Virus record (IMG/VR): IMGVR_UViG_3300022752_004319
Location: 1-64,000 of that record
DNA length: 64,000 nucleotides
Direction: 5' to 3' (one strand)
Source of the DNA: a virus
Position 1 is the stretch's first letter, and the number at the start of each line of letters is the position of its first letter. The notes under the pieces are model-generated. The model was not told where the DNA came from. It saw nothing but the letters and a program-made list of their open reading frames with translations, and did no database searches. The translations under genes and the position numbers were made by a program. Below, piece after piece: positions 17,245 through 26,065 of this stretch.

Positions 17245-18741
17245 TCAATTTATTCGGATATTTTCATTTAGAGCTCTAAATCTCCAAGGAAAAGAAAATA
17301 AATCTGATTTTTTATCTCCAGCCCATGTAAGTGAAGATGGGGGTAAATTAGCGTGTGGATGTACGTGGTTTTGTAAAAAACTTGATATTTTTTCCAAATA
17401 ATCAAACAATATGTCCCCTCTAATCATAGCATATGTGTTTGGTATCACATTTTCTTCGAGTTGTTGTTGTGAAATACCCATCATTGTATTTGGGTTTGGA
17501 GATAATTTGGGGTCAAATGTAATATTTCCTGTTTTGTGTGACATCATAACTAACGTGTCTGCTGCACTCATCATAAATGTCCCAAAAGCACTTTCGACTT
17601 GTTTTGGTGTGATAGTCTCAACTTGTACTTCACTAGGTTTACCAATTGTACCATTAGAACTAACTAAACCAAAATTATAACTATTGGGCCCAGTACCAGC
17701 ATTTAAAGTGATACCTCCAATAAATTTAGCTGCGTTGGAAAAGATAACAGGATCCCCAATATCTGGATTTCCTGGTTGAAGTAATTCACGGATAGTTTGA
17801 CTTGGTCTGTAAACAAACGGAAATCTTTCATTCCCCAAGGTGGCTCCGTTTGGAAAAAAACCACCGTTGATTCTATTTATAAATACATTTATAAATTGAA
17901 TAGCATTTTCGATTGTAAGTGCTTGAAATGGTTGATTAAAAACCAAAAACCTCAAATCTGTTAAATCACTATTATAACTTATTTTATCTGTAGTAGTAGC
18001 TTCGTTTTGTTTTAATTTATACAAAATAACGTCACCAGTAAAAGAATTTTGTGTATTTTCTAAATTATAAACATTCCATTCTATTAAATAATTAACTTGT
18101 TTGTTTAGTGTATTAAACGTTAACAAATCTTGAGATTTACCAGGAACAATTCTACTATCAAAACTAGAAACCTGAATAAAAGCTTTTTTCTCATTTGCAA
18201 CAGGAAATTTATTCACCTTTAAATCAAATGTTTTTCCAGCTCTTATCAGAACACTTTTTTCTTTTACAATAATATCGGAAGTTCCACGACCCAAAACAGA
18301 TACGTCATCTAATTCAGGAAAAACTCCAAATGTAGTTGTTGGTTTTTTTAATTGTCCGTTATTATTTTTTAGTGCTAAATTTTGTTTTATACGGTATCCT
18401 AAGGATGTATCTTTGTTTGCTGCTTGCGCATTCTCAAATGGAAAGGTCATTGGACTAGAATAAGCTCCCTGAACATAATATGCGTCCTGGTACCGTCTAT
18501 CACTATTTTGTAAAATGACTGAAACTCTTTCATTCACTAGAGGTACTTGTGATAAAAACATCGGTAAAAGAGGTAAAACAACAAAAGGATCTTTTTCAGT
18601 AAATTCGTCCTTACCTTCTTGAAAGTTATAACCTTTCAAAACAGATTCTATATTTTGATCAAGTGGATATGCTCTTATCCTACCAAGCATCATAGGATCC
18701 TCGTTATTTACTACGGTTGCTGGAAATAATAATTTACTCAT
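17245..18741 (-). CDS. Baseplate hub-like protein with N-terminal OB fold (gp5/VgrG-like)
   Basis: The N-terminus (PATVVNNEDPMMLGRIRAYP, residues 7-26) matches the OB-fold domain of gp5/VgrG-type spike proteins, in which a short segment followed by LGR-x-R/K marks the barrel. The segment near residue 480 (FLQNHVHPHANLPPS) is the His/Pro-rich stretch often following the OB domain in such baseplate proteins. The 498-residue protein is beta-rich with no obvious lysozyme domain. It probably sits at the centre of the baseplate. It overlaps the upstream 73-residue gene by 8 bases. Confidence 0.65.
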   Translation of the reverse strand: MSKLLFPATVVNNEDPMMLGRIRAYPLDQNIESVLKGYNFQEGKDEFTEKDPFVVLPLLPMFLSQVPLVNERVSVILQNSDRRYQDAYYVQGAYSSPMTFPFENAQAANKDTSLGYRIKQNLALKNNNGQLKKPTTTFGVFPELDDVSVLGRGTSDIIVKEKSVLIRAGKTFDLKVNKFPVANEKKAFIQVSSFDSRIVPGKSQDLLTFNTLNKQVNYLIEWNVYNLENTQNSFTGDVILYKLKQNEATTTDKISYNSDLTDLRFLVFNQPFQALTIENAIQFINVFINRINGGFFPNGATLGNERFPFVYRPSQTIRELLQPGNPDIGDPVIFSNAAKFIGGITLNAGTGPNSYNFGLVSSNGTIGKPSEVQVETITPKQVESAFGTFMMSAADTLVMMSHKTGNITFDPKLSPNPNTMMGISQQQLEENVIPNTYAMIRGDILFDYLEKISSFLQNHVHPHANLPPSSLTWAGDKKSDLFSFPWRFRALNENIRIN

Positions 18742-18955
18742 AGTTATTTCTCAAATTATACTCATTTAAAACCTTATTATAAAGATTTTCTACATTATCC
18801 AAATGTTGAGATAAATTAATAATCATTTGTTTTGTCTCCTCAAAATCCTCAGATAGGAAGTCTAGTGCTTGAATTAATTCTTGATTACCACTAGATTTTA
18901 TTTCAGTGATAATACTATTTAATTTCTCAATATCTATCTTCGATGATTTTATCAT
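18734..18955 (-). CDS. Small coiled-coil protein (73 aa)
   Basis: Almost wholly helical with heptad-like spacing of Ile/Leu (KLNSIITEI...ALDFLSEDFEETKQMIINLSQHLDNVENLYNK). The start lies 1 base past the stop of the upstream 716-residue gene, and its end overlaps the hub-like gene. Function unknown; the position in the baseplate region suggests a small assembly factor or structural subunit. Confidence 0.7.
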   Translation of the reverse strand: MIKSSKIDIEKLNSIITEIKSSGNQELIQALDFLSEDFEETKQMIINLSQHLDNVENLYNKVLNEYNLRNNYE

Positions 18956-18956
18956 A

Positions 18957-21107
18957 TTATAAATTTAAACCATAAGATGTATAAGGTGGTGTTCCGTTTA
19001 CAATAAGTCCAACAGATGGTGGTGAAATATTAAATATTTTAGTATACGAATTAGTATATCTTTCTTTTTCTATTCCTTGATTTGCACTGAAAAACGATTG
19101 TAATGTGAGATTCGGTTGTCCGTCAGGCATCGGACCTGTTGGAATTCCAAACCTTTGAAATTCTTTAATTATATTTAAATTAGCTCTAGTTTCAGAAAAC
19201 CCTGTTCTAAATCTTGCTAATGGTAACAAAATTGATGGAATATCCAATTTTGAACCAGTTAATGCTACATTTATAATGTCTCTAATCTCATCTAAAATAC
19301 TCTGACATCTTCGGTAATCACCAATAAGTTTTATAATTAAACCACTAATTGTTAATAACTGTAGAATTATAGCAATTTTTTTTGTTTGTACATTTTTCTT
19401 TAACTGCAAAATTATTGTTCTCAATAATAAAATTATTTCTTTTTTTACTTCATCTACAAGTATTTTGATAAATTTTGCCATTACCCTTGATGAAAAATTA
19501 ATAAATAATTTTCTGAAAAAAATTGAAAAATCCAAACTATTTTTCAAATTGTATAATATATCCCTATACTTACTTGTAGTAGCGGCAAACATAATATAAA
19601 AACCAATTAAAATTTTTGGAGAAAGAATAGAGGCAAACATTGCTTTTGGAATTGCTTTGAGTAATTCTGTATCAACTGCTAATTTTAATTGTAGAGATGG
19701 TATTAATATATTTGGTGACAAATTTGATTTTAAGTTACTTACAAAAGTACTTTGAATTTCTTGGAATACTTGTAGTATTTCGTCAGATGTTGTAGCACTC
19801 AAAACATTTGATATTTGTGATATAATTTGTTCGTTGTTGACAGGTAATTTTATATTGTCACAATCTTCAAATTCGACAACACCATTACCAATATTATCGA
19901 TAATATTGTCAATATTACGTAAATCTATTTCAGTAAATTCATAAAAAGAAGTGTCAACATCTTGAGTAGGAGAAACTTTAGATACACCAGATACATCAAT
20001 TTCTTGTCGATTATCAAAACAAAGACCAAGAACTCTTTCAATCAGTAATTGAAATTTGGTTTTAACTTCCAATTGTTTAGATGATAGATTTGCTTGTACA
20101 CTTACTGCACCACAAAGTAAATCAAAAATTTGTCCGAATAAATTTTGAAGATTTACAATTTCTAAAGTTCCATAGTAGTCGGTTAAAAATTGTGAGACTA
20201 TGTTTTTATTATCTAGTCTATTTACCAAATCAACTTTGTAGAATTCACCAACATTTCCTCGATCATCTGATAAAACAAATTCAATATTAAATAATGATTG
20301 GTTTGATACTCCACGATATACGTTTCCTTTTTTTGTTGAGTAAGGCACACCAACATCTTGGGTTAATGAATGTAATTCTTTATTAAATGGAATTGTCCCG
20401 TTAGCTTGAATGTTCCAAGTCGTACCAGTTTCGTAAAAAATTTTACCGATATTAGTACTAGGACTTGTTTGTAAGATATTATAAAAATCTAACGATTGTA
20501 TAGGAATATAAATTGAACCAGTTCTTGATCCTGTTGGGTTTGTTATAGAAGGTAGGACATTTTGAAGGTCATTAGCTAAATAAGTTTGTTCTTGAGAACA
20601 ACCCAATTGGTTAATTGTTTCTTCAACTAACAATTCAGGTAATTCTGATCTTATTCGATTGAATGCTTTTACAAAAATAATAATAAGGTACTGTAATTTA
20701 CTATCTACATTTGGAGCGTTTCCGAGTTTTTGATTAATGGCTGAATTAATTCTAGTAATGTTAGAATTAATCAGTGTAGTTCCAGAGCCAATTAAATCAT
20801 TTGTTTTAGTCACTAAGTCTGGAATTGGGATATTTTCAATAGCCGCAAAATTTGGTTTAACTTTTGGTGGTAACTTTGTTAAAAGTTCTATTAGTTGTTC
20901 TAAATTATTTTTAACTTTTCTTTGGTATTCTTTTTTTTGATCTTGGAATTTTTTAATCTGTTGTACAAGTTTTTTTGCACTGACTTCGGTGTTAACTTCC
21001 CTTTTTTTTATAATTTCTTTTTGTTTTTCCTGAACTTCATTAAATTCAGTAATAGCCTCAACTTCACCGTTAAGTTCTGACCATTGTTCATCATAAGGAC
21101 CACCCAT
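18957..21107 (-). CDS. Large baseplate-region protein with hydrophobic segments (716 aa)
   Basis: The N-terminal 100 residues form a charged coiled coil (KKLVQQIKKFQDQKKEYQRK). A mixed domain follows. Around residues 475-505 (ILSPKILIGFYIMFAA) and 560-595 (IAIILQLLTISGLIIKLIG) there are strongly hydrophobic stretches that could be membrane-inserting helices. A Pro/Gly-rich tail ends the protein. The family is not recognised. Tail proteins that contact or enter the host membrane (tape-measure or hub partners) have such segments, so that is one possible role. It lies in one unit with the hub-like gene. Confidence 0.65.
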   Translation of the reverse strand: MGGPYDEQWSELNGEVEAITEFNEVQEKQKEIIKKREVNTEVSAKKLVQQIKKFQDQKKEYQRKVKNNLEQLIELLTKLPPKVKPNFAAIENIPIPDLVTKTNDLIGSGTTLINSNITRINSAINQKLGNAPNVDSKLQYLIIIFVKAFNRIRSELPELLVEETINQLGCSQEQTYLANDLQNVLPSITNPTGSRTGSIYIPIQSLDFYNILQTSPSTNIGKIFYETGTTWNIQANGTIPFNKELHSLTQDVGVPYSTKKGNVYRGVSNQSLFNIEFVLSDDRGNVGEFYKVDLVNRLDNKNIVSQFLTDYYGTLEIVNLQNLFGQIFDLLCGAVSVQANLSSKQLEVKTKFQLLIERVLGLCFDNRQEIDVSGVSKVSPTQDVDTSFYEFTEIDLRNIDNIIDNIGNGVVEFEDCDNIKLPVNNEQIISQISNVLSATTSDEILQVFQEIQSTFVSNLKSNLSPNILIPSLQLKLAVDTELLKAIPKAMFASILSPKILIGFYIMFAATTSKYRDILYNLKNSLDFSIFFRKLFINFSSRVMAKFIKILVDEVKKEIILLLRTIILQLKKNVQTKKIAIILQLLTISGLIIKLIGDYRRCQSILDEIRDIINVALTGSKLDIPSILLPLARFRTGFSETRANLNIIKEFQRFGIPTGPMPDGQPNLTLQSFFSANQGIEKERYTNSYTKIFNISPPSVGLIVNGTPPYTSYGLNL

Positions 21108-21108
21108 A

Positions 21109-21480
21109 TTATTTACTCATTTTGTACTTGTTGTCATCTAAAGTTTCAACATCTTTCATAATTAATGATTGTAACATATCCTCATCGATGTCCGTTAAAG
21201 ACATATCAGATTGATGATTTTGAGATTTTTCCCAAATTGTAGATTGGAGTTTGGCCAACGTAAGTTTTTTTTCAACAACGTCATTTATGATTTTTTGTTG
21301 TTTTTCCAACACAGGGCCGATATTCTGCATATCATCAGGCTCTTTTAAAAAAGACAACATTTTATTTTGAACTCTTATTGCTGTAGTTCTTTGTTCTACT
21401 AACTCGTTGTATATTTCTTGCATTAAAGCAAGAATTGAGTCCTTGGATAAATTGATTTCTTTTCTTCTAGGTGTTGCCAT
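21109..21480 (-). CDS. Hypothetical coiled-coil protein (123 aa)
   Basis: Basic N-terminus (MATPRRKEINL) followed by long helical stretches with heptad patterns (about residues 12-80) and an acidic C-terminus. It ends 1 base before the 716-residue gene. A TATTTAT element is 4 bases before its start, so it may open the baseplate transcription unit. Function unknown. Confidence 0.7.
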   Translation of the reverse strand: MATPRRKEINLSKDSILALMQEIYNELVEQRTTAIRVQNKMLSFLKEPDDMQNIGPVLEKQQKIINDVVEKKLTLAKLQSTIWEKSQNHQSDMSLTDIDEDMLQSLIMKDVETLDDNKYKMSK

Positions 21481-21484
21481 ATCA

Positions 21485-21491
21485 ATAAATA
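21485..21491 (-). promoter_or_regulatory. Candidate late promoter element TATTTAT (minus strand)
   Basis: Minus-strand TATTTATTG in the 26-base gap between the sigma-like gene and the 123-residue gene. It is only 4 bases before the annotated start codon. A true -10 element there would give a leaderless or near-leaderless message, so either the start or the interpretation may need changing. Confidence 0.3.
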
Positions 21492-21506
21492 GTTAAAATA
21501 CGATAA

Positions 21507-22232
21507 TTATTCGATAAGTTTATTCAAAACACTTACATACAATTTTTTAAATTTTTTCATAGATGATCTTATTTCTTTGGTATTCAAATTTGTCATCTCT
21601 CTTATTGAAAGTAATATGATATTTTTATTGTACTTATTATTTTCTGTACCTTCGAAATTCGTTTTATAATTTTCAAATAATTCCAAAAGGGAGATACCCA
21701 GTTTTATTTCGTTATCAGATAAATTTTGTTCCTCTAAATATATTTTAAGATCAGAAATAAAAACTTGAATTATATCATCGGCTTCGGTTTTTTCATTTTC
21801 CAAGTAATAGACCATATCAGGTCGATTTTCTAAAGTAGATGATATATCTTCATATGAAATGTTTCGATTTGTATCTTTTTGGTCTTTGATAATTTGACCC
21901 ATAAGATAATTTTTACAAATCGTACCGAAATAGGAGTAGGCTTTTTTGTTTTTGGCTGGTTTAAATTTTTCTACTTTTGTCATCAAAAACCCATGAGTAT
22001 CATGATGAATTTCGTGGAAATCCATATCTTTACGATACAACTTATACCTCCTAATAATAGAAGATATCATTTTATCTAAAGGAGCTTTTAAATAGGTATT
22101 ATAGATTTCATTTCTTTCTTCAGCAGAATCAGTTGCAAGAAATCTTAAAACCGCATCTTCTTCTCTTTGATCAAAATAGTTTTCTTTGGATACCTTTTTT
22201 CTTTCCTTTTTTTGTTCGTTTTCGATGGACAT
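21507..22232 (-). CDS. 55: Late-transcription sigma factor, T4 gp55-like
   Basis: The central region has a sigma region 2-like pattern: LDKMISSIIRRYKLYRKD (helix), a short loop with DFHEIHHDTHGFLMTKVEKF, then the signature KNKKAYSYFGTICKNYLMGQ (about residues 92-113). In gp55 and related sigma factors the equivalent is the F-D-x-x-K-x-x-x-A-x-x-Y motif followed by a -10-binding helix. Length (241) slightly exceeds T4 gp55 (185). A C-terminal helical part may bind the clamp or coactivator. The ATG overlaps the upstream TAA by one base. This factor would direct host RNA polymerase to late promoters. Confidence 0.75.
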   Translation of the reverse strand: MSIENEQKKERKKVSKENYFDQREEDAVLRFLATDSAEERNEIYNTYLKAPLDKMISSIIRRYKLYRKDMDFHEIHHDTHGFLMTKVEKFKPAKNKKAYSYFGTICKNYLMGQIIKDQKDTNRNISYEDISSTLENRPDMVYYLENEKTEADDIIQVFISDLKIYLEEQNLSDNEIKLGISLLELFENYKTNFEGTENNKYNKNIILLSIREMTNLNTKEIRSSMKKFKKLYVSVLNKLIE

Positions 22233-23047
22233 TAAACCATTTGTGGCTCAAATTTTATGTTTCTGTCATCTTTAAAGTAAAACTCTTTCTTTGCACAACC
22301 GATCCAAAATTTAATTTCATCTTCAGTCATTATAGAGGATCCATTCTTGTAGTTCCAAAATATGGAACCTTCCCTCATCGTTGTGTGTTTGTAACCAATT
22401 CTAGGAATAGTCATTATTTTGGCTGTGTTATATGTCATCCTTAACAAGAACTCATAAACAAATGTCAATCTCATAGATGGTTTGAACCCTCCGTACTCTA
22501 GAATACTCGACTTTTTAACTACACACCCAGACGTTTGAAAATTTTGGTATTGTAATAAAGTTTCATTTGATAAATACCCAATTTCTTGAGAGAAATTTGC
22601 TGCAAAAGTCGCCTCATTTGTAAAACCAAGAAATACACCCTTATCATCAACATCAACTACGATGGGTAAAAACACATCTACCTCAGGGTAAAAATTAATA
22701 TATTTCTGAACGTTTCTGAACCATACATTAGAATATTCATCATCGAATTCAAAAAAACTTACATAAGTTGATTGTGCATTTTCAACGCCATAATTAAGTT
22801 GGGATTGAAAATTTGGCTCCTTAGTGTACGGTAACAATTTGACATTCAAATTTTCAAAATTGTAATTTTTTAATTTTTCAACCAAAGTTTCTTCTTCAGT
22901 ATGAACAATAATTATTTCATTGAGGGTTACGTCTTGAATTTGGAGGGATTTGATTGCCTTATCAAAGTATTCGTCAAAATCTCTAACTATTCCTGATTTT
23001 ATCGGTAATATTATAGTTATGTCTAAACTTTCCATTTTAGTTTTCAT
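22232..23047 (-). CDS. Glycosyltransferase family 2-like protein
   Basis: The N-terminus (ITIILPIKSG) and the alternating strand-helix pattern fit a GT-A fold. FFEFDDEY (about residues 98-105) occupies the DxD-like metal/nucleotide-sugar site. The acceptor-domain motif VKKSSILEYGGFKPS is typical of GT2 enzymes. ATG at 23035 (MESLDITII) is an alternative start that avoids the 11-base overlap with the preceding gene. It is the last gene of the glycan operon and touches the gp55-like gene. Donor and acceptor cannot be read from sequence. Confidence 0.8.
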   Translation of the reverse strand: MKTKMESLDITIILPIKSGIVRDFDEYFDKAIKSLQIQDVTLNEIIIVHTEEETLVEKLKNYNFENLNVKLLPYTKEPNFQSQLNYGVENAQSTYVSFFEFDDEYSNVWFRNVQKYINFYPEVDVFLPIVVDVDDKGVFLGFTNEATFAANFSQEIGYLSNETLLQYQNFQTSGCVVKKSSILEYGGFKPSMRLTFVYEFLLRMTYNTAKIMTIPRIGYKHTTMREGSIFWNYKNGSSIMTEDEIKFWIGCAKKEFYFKDDRNIKFEPQMV

Positions 23048-24092
23048 TTAATTGGTTTAATTGTTGAAAGAAAAATTCCTTTCTTTTAAGTTGAAATTCG
23101 TTGAAAATTTTACTTACTTCTGTATCAAAACTTTCTGTCATTCTATAATTGTTAGCGGTAACTTCTCCTTCACTGTATAATGTTGGGAGTACGCTATCCT
23201 CTAACCATGTTTGAGCAAAGTCAGCAATCACATCAACAATTTGTAATGTATTTTCTACCCAGACACCATTATTTTCATTCATCCACTCAGGTTTTAAACT
23301 TGGAATTTTACCAATTACAGGTATCCCAGACGCCATACACTCAATAGGGAAAGTACCAAATGATGATGTTGGATCTAACCAAACACCTAAGAAAGCATCT
23401 TTCATTGCATTTGAAAATTCTTCTTCACTCAATCCTCTGAGATCTCTGAAAGTAAAAAACCTGAATTGTGGATATTTGAGGTAAAAACTTTTGATTAAAT
23501 TGAGACCATCACGCTGTTCTCTAGAGTGAACCAATATGATCGGTTTTGGTGGATGAGTTTGTTTAACAAAACAGTCTGAAATTGTCGGTCTCAGAATATC
23601 AAAAGATGTATTTCTCATAATTTTGGAAATCTCATCTCTTTGTGTTTCTGAAGTCGCAATACACTTATAAAAACCGTATTGTTGCCAAGTAGCTCCAGGA
23701 GTCAATGTTTCTAGAACATGGTCATATGCTTGACAGAGTACAATCTTACCACAAGGTAAATTTTTTACTTGTTCCATAACAAACCCAAAAATTTCAGGTA
23801 TAACTAAAATATCCTCAGGAGCAATTTGTAAATTTGTACCTTCAATAACTTGAAATTCTAAACCTTCGTATTTTCTGAATGACCAACTATCGATCGGTGT
23901 GTAGTCAGATTTTTCATACAACATAACTACCTTATAACCCTCTTTGGTTAGAGAATTGGCAATGTCGTAAATGAATCTGATGGATGCCTTAGCATTTCCT
24001 TTTGTGTCTTGGACAAAAAAATATATTTTGTTCGACTTGGTGTCTATATTGTAAAGAGACCTTTGTAGATTTTGTTTTAAATCTTCACTCAT
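23037..24092 (-). CDS. Glycosyltransferase family 4-like (group 1)
   Basis: GT-B fold layout: an N-terminal Rossmann-like domain with NIDTKSNKIYFFVQDTKG...ASIRFIYDIANSL, and a C-terminal domain with the nucleotide-sugar site SSFGTFPIECMASGIPVIG (about residues 264-282), the usual E-x7-E-like GT4 pattern. Length 351 is normal. It lies 2 bases after the small 88-residue gene and overlaps the next gene, consistent with one long message. Probably transfers a sugar in a nucleotide-sugar-dependent step. Confidence 0.82.
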   Translation of the reverse strand: MSEDLKQNLQRSLYNIDTKSNKIYFFVQDTKGNAKASIRFIYDIANSLTKEGYKVVMLYEKSDYTPIDSWSFRKYEGLEFQVIEGTNLQIAPEDILVIPEIFGFVMEQVKNLPCGKIVLCQAYDHVLETLTPGATWQQYGFYKCIATSETQRDEISKIMRNTSFDILRPTISDCFVKQTHPPKPIILVHSREQRDGLNLIKSFYLKYPQFRFFTFRDLRGLSEEEFSNAMKDAFLGVWLDPTSSFGTFPIECMASGIPVIGKIPSLKPEWMNENNGVWVENTLQIVDVIADFAQTWLEDSVLPTLYSEGEVTANNYRMTESFDTEVSKIFNEFQLKRKEFFFQQLNQLNEN

Positions 24093-24094
24093 TT

Positions 24095-24361
24095 TTAAAG
24101 TTTTTGTATAAATTTATTGAATAACATTGTGTTCCAAGCTAATCGAAATGAAACACTTAAATCTTGTGATTTACTGACCATTTTTTCATCGATTGGTTGC
24201 ATTTCAGAAAAAACAACTTCAGTTAATGTTTTTATAACTTCGTATTTTATAACCGAAATATGTTGACTTTCACCAGTTCCTGAAAACTCAGGGCGATCGA
24301 CGAAAGAATCAATCGCATTAATGTTTAAATAGTATTTTTCACCTAAAACGTCTAACATCAT
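24095..24361 (-). CDS. Small hypothetical protein in the glycan operon (88 aa)
   Basis: Overlaps the upstream HAD-like gene by 4 bases and lies 2 bases from the GT4-like gene. Mixed beta-alpha composition (KYYLNINAIDSFVDRPEFSG, then VIKYEVIKTLTEVVFSE). No family recognised; no signal or membrane segment. The tight spacing suggests it belongs functionally to the operon, but its role cannot be inferred. Confidence 0.65.
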   Translation of the reverse strand: MMLDVLGEKYYLNINAIDSFVDRPEFSGTGESQHISVIKYEVIKTLTEVVFSEMQPIDEKMVSKSQDLSVSFRLAWNTMLFNKFIQKL

Positions 24362-24954
24362 ATTAAATTTTTAATGTAATCATTTAATTCACCAATAGAA
24401 TTTATAGTAATATTGGTTTTTATTTCTGAATTATAGGGTTTTTCGAATTTAATTAAAGTTTTATTTTTATTTATTTGTAATAATTCAGGTTCTGCCGTAA
24501 CTAAAATATCAAATTCTTTCCAGATTTTTCTTTTATTCTTATGATTATAGAAAATTATTTTTTCAATTTCACATCCAAACTTGGATATAAAAAACAGAGT
24601 TGCTGGTTTACTTTTACCAACCTGTTTGGAAATTAATAAAAACTCAACTTCACCAAAATACTCCCTGTAAATTTCGTTTAAAATATGAAAAGTGCTCATC
24701 TCTGTCGATGGTGCATGTCCAAAAATTTGCATAGCAAATTCGTTATACATAAAGTTGTAATACTCTTCATCATTCTTAAAATTGAAATGATTTTTATAGT
24801 TAGATGTATTGTATGGCTTATAGATTTCAAATTTAAAATCTTCGTCAACTAGTTCTAATTCATCTATAAAAAATTTCTGATAAATCTGTTCTATCTTTTC
24901 AAAAGTATCCCTCAGAACACCTTCAATATCAATTGCTATTCGAAATTTTGGCAT
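24358..24954 (-). CDS. HAD-superfamily phosphatase-like protein (198 aa)
   Basis: The frame is open from 25041, but the ATG at 24954 gives the natural HAD start MPKFRIAIDIEGVLRDTF. The first motif D-x-E-G-x-L-R lines up with the HAD motif I hhhhDxDGhh, with Glu in place of the second Asp. Later segments VEFLLISKQVG (motif II-like) and FDILVTAEPELL fit 5'-nucleotidase or sugar-phosphatase relatives. The replacement may alter or abolish phosphatase activity. It overlaps the end of the epimerase gene by 26 bases. Confidence 0.65.
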   Translation of the reverse strand: MPKFRIAIDIEGVLRDTFEKIEQIYQKFFIDELELVDEDFKFEIYKPYNTSNYKNHFNFKNDEEYYNFMYNEFAMQIFGHAPSTEMSTFHILNEIYREYFGEVEFLLISKQVGKSKPATLFFISKFGCEIEKIIFYNHKNKRKIWKEFDILVTAEPELLQINKNKTLIKFEKPYNSEIKTNITINSIGELNDYIKNLI

Positions 24955-26065
24955 ATGTTTTTTTTTGTTGAACCATTTTGTTAATCCATTCGTATGTTTT
25001 TTCCATACCTTCTTTGAGTGACATTGTACTTTCCCACCCAACTTTTTCTTTGTATAGTTTATTGTCGGAGTTTCTACCTCTGACCCCAGTTGGGCATTTG
25101 AATCCGTATTTATTTATAAACTCATCACCATCAATATTAGTAATTTTGATATTCTTACCAGATATATTGATTGCAAGTTGCGCCAATTCATTGATTGAAA
25201 TCATTTCCTCCGATCCAATGTTCACTGGCCCTGTAAAATCACTTTCCATTAATCTTAAAACTGCCTCAACACATTCCTCAACATACATAAATGATCGTGT
25301 TTGTTTACCATCACCCCAAACTTCGATTTCATAATCAGGTCTTGATTGTCCTTCGATTTTGATTACATCATCGATTTCTGCTACTTTTCTACACATTGCT
25401 GCTGGTGATTTTTCTTTACCACCAATCCAAGTGCCTTGTGGGCCAAAAATGTTATGAAATCTTGCAATTCTAACATTGAGGCCATAGTTTCGAGAAAATG
25501 CTAGATATAAACGTTCAGAAAAAAGTTTTTCCCAACCATAATCCGAATCTGGATTTGCTGGATATGCTGACGATTCTTCACAGTTTGGGTTATCTGGATC
25601 TAGTTGATTGTGTTCAGGATACATACAAGCTGAAGAAGAGTAAAATACTTTACCTACCTTTGTTTTGACAGCTTCATGAGCAACATTAAGATTTATTGTT
25701 GCAGAATTGTGCATTACGTCTGCATCGTGATTACCTGTAAAAATGTATCCAGCACCACCCATATCTGCAGCAAGTTGGTAGACCTCATCAAAACCTTGAG
25801 TTCTTGATAAAAGTTGTTTGATGTATTTGAACGGTTGAGGATAACCACCGTTATTGACTTCTAACCTCATTATTGCTTCTACATTGTGAGGATCTCTCAA
25901 ATCATAAGTTAGAAATTCATCACATATTTCATTCTCAGGAAAGTATTCGTGACGTTTCAAATCAACCACTCGTACATAATGTCCTTCCGACTTTAATCTT
26001 TTTGCTAGATGTCCTCCGATGAAACCTCCTCCACCAAGAACTAAAATGTTTTTAAATTTTTTCAT
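24929..26065 (-). CDS. GDP-mannose 3,5-epimerase-like short-chain dehydrogenase
   Basis: Extended SDR with Rossmann motif GGGGFIGGHL (residues 11-20) and catalytic YGWEK (Y176, K180). Several GME hallmarks are present: LAADMGGAGYI, SSACMYPE with Cys147 (equivalent to the catalytic Cys of plant GME), GTWIGGKEKSPAAMCRK with Lys219, and GVRGRNSDN. GME converts GDP-D-mannose to GDP-L-galactose and GDP-L-gulose. The length (378) is close to the family's. The match of all catalytic residues makes this one of the firmer enzyme calls in the operon; substrate is inferred from family. It overlaps the next gene by 26 bases. Confidence 0.85.
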   Translation of the reverse strand: MKKFKNILVLGGGGFIGGHLAKRLKSEGHYVRVVDLKRHEYFPENEICDEFLTYDLRDPHNVEAIMRLEVNNGGYPQPFKYIKQLLSRTQGFDEVYQLAADMGGAGYIFTGNHDADVMHNSATINLNVAHEAVKTKVGKVFYSSSACMYPEHNQLDPDNPNCEESSAYPANPDSDYGWEKLFSERLYLAFSRNYGLNVRIARFHNIFGPQGTWIGGKEKSPAAMCRKVAEIDDVIKIEGQSRPDYEIEVWGDGKQTRSFMYVEECVEAVLRLMESDFTGPVNIGSEEMISINELAQLAINISGKNIKITNIDGDEFINKYGFKCPTGVRGRNSDNKLYKEKVGWESTMSLKEGMEKTYEWINKMVQQKKTYAKISNSN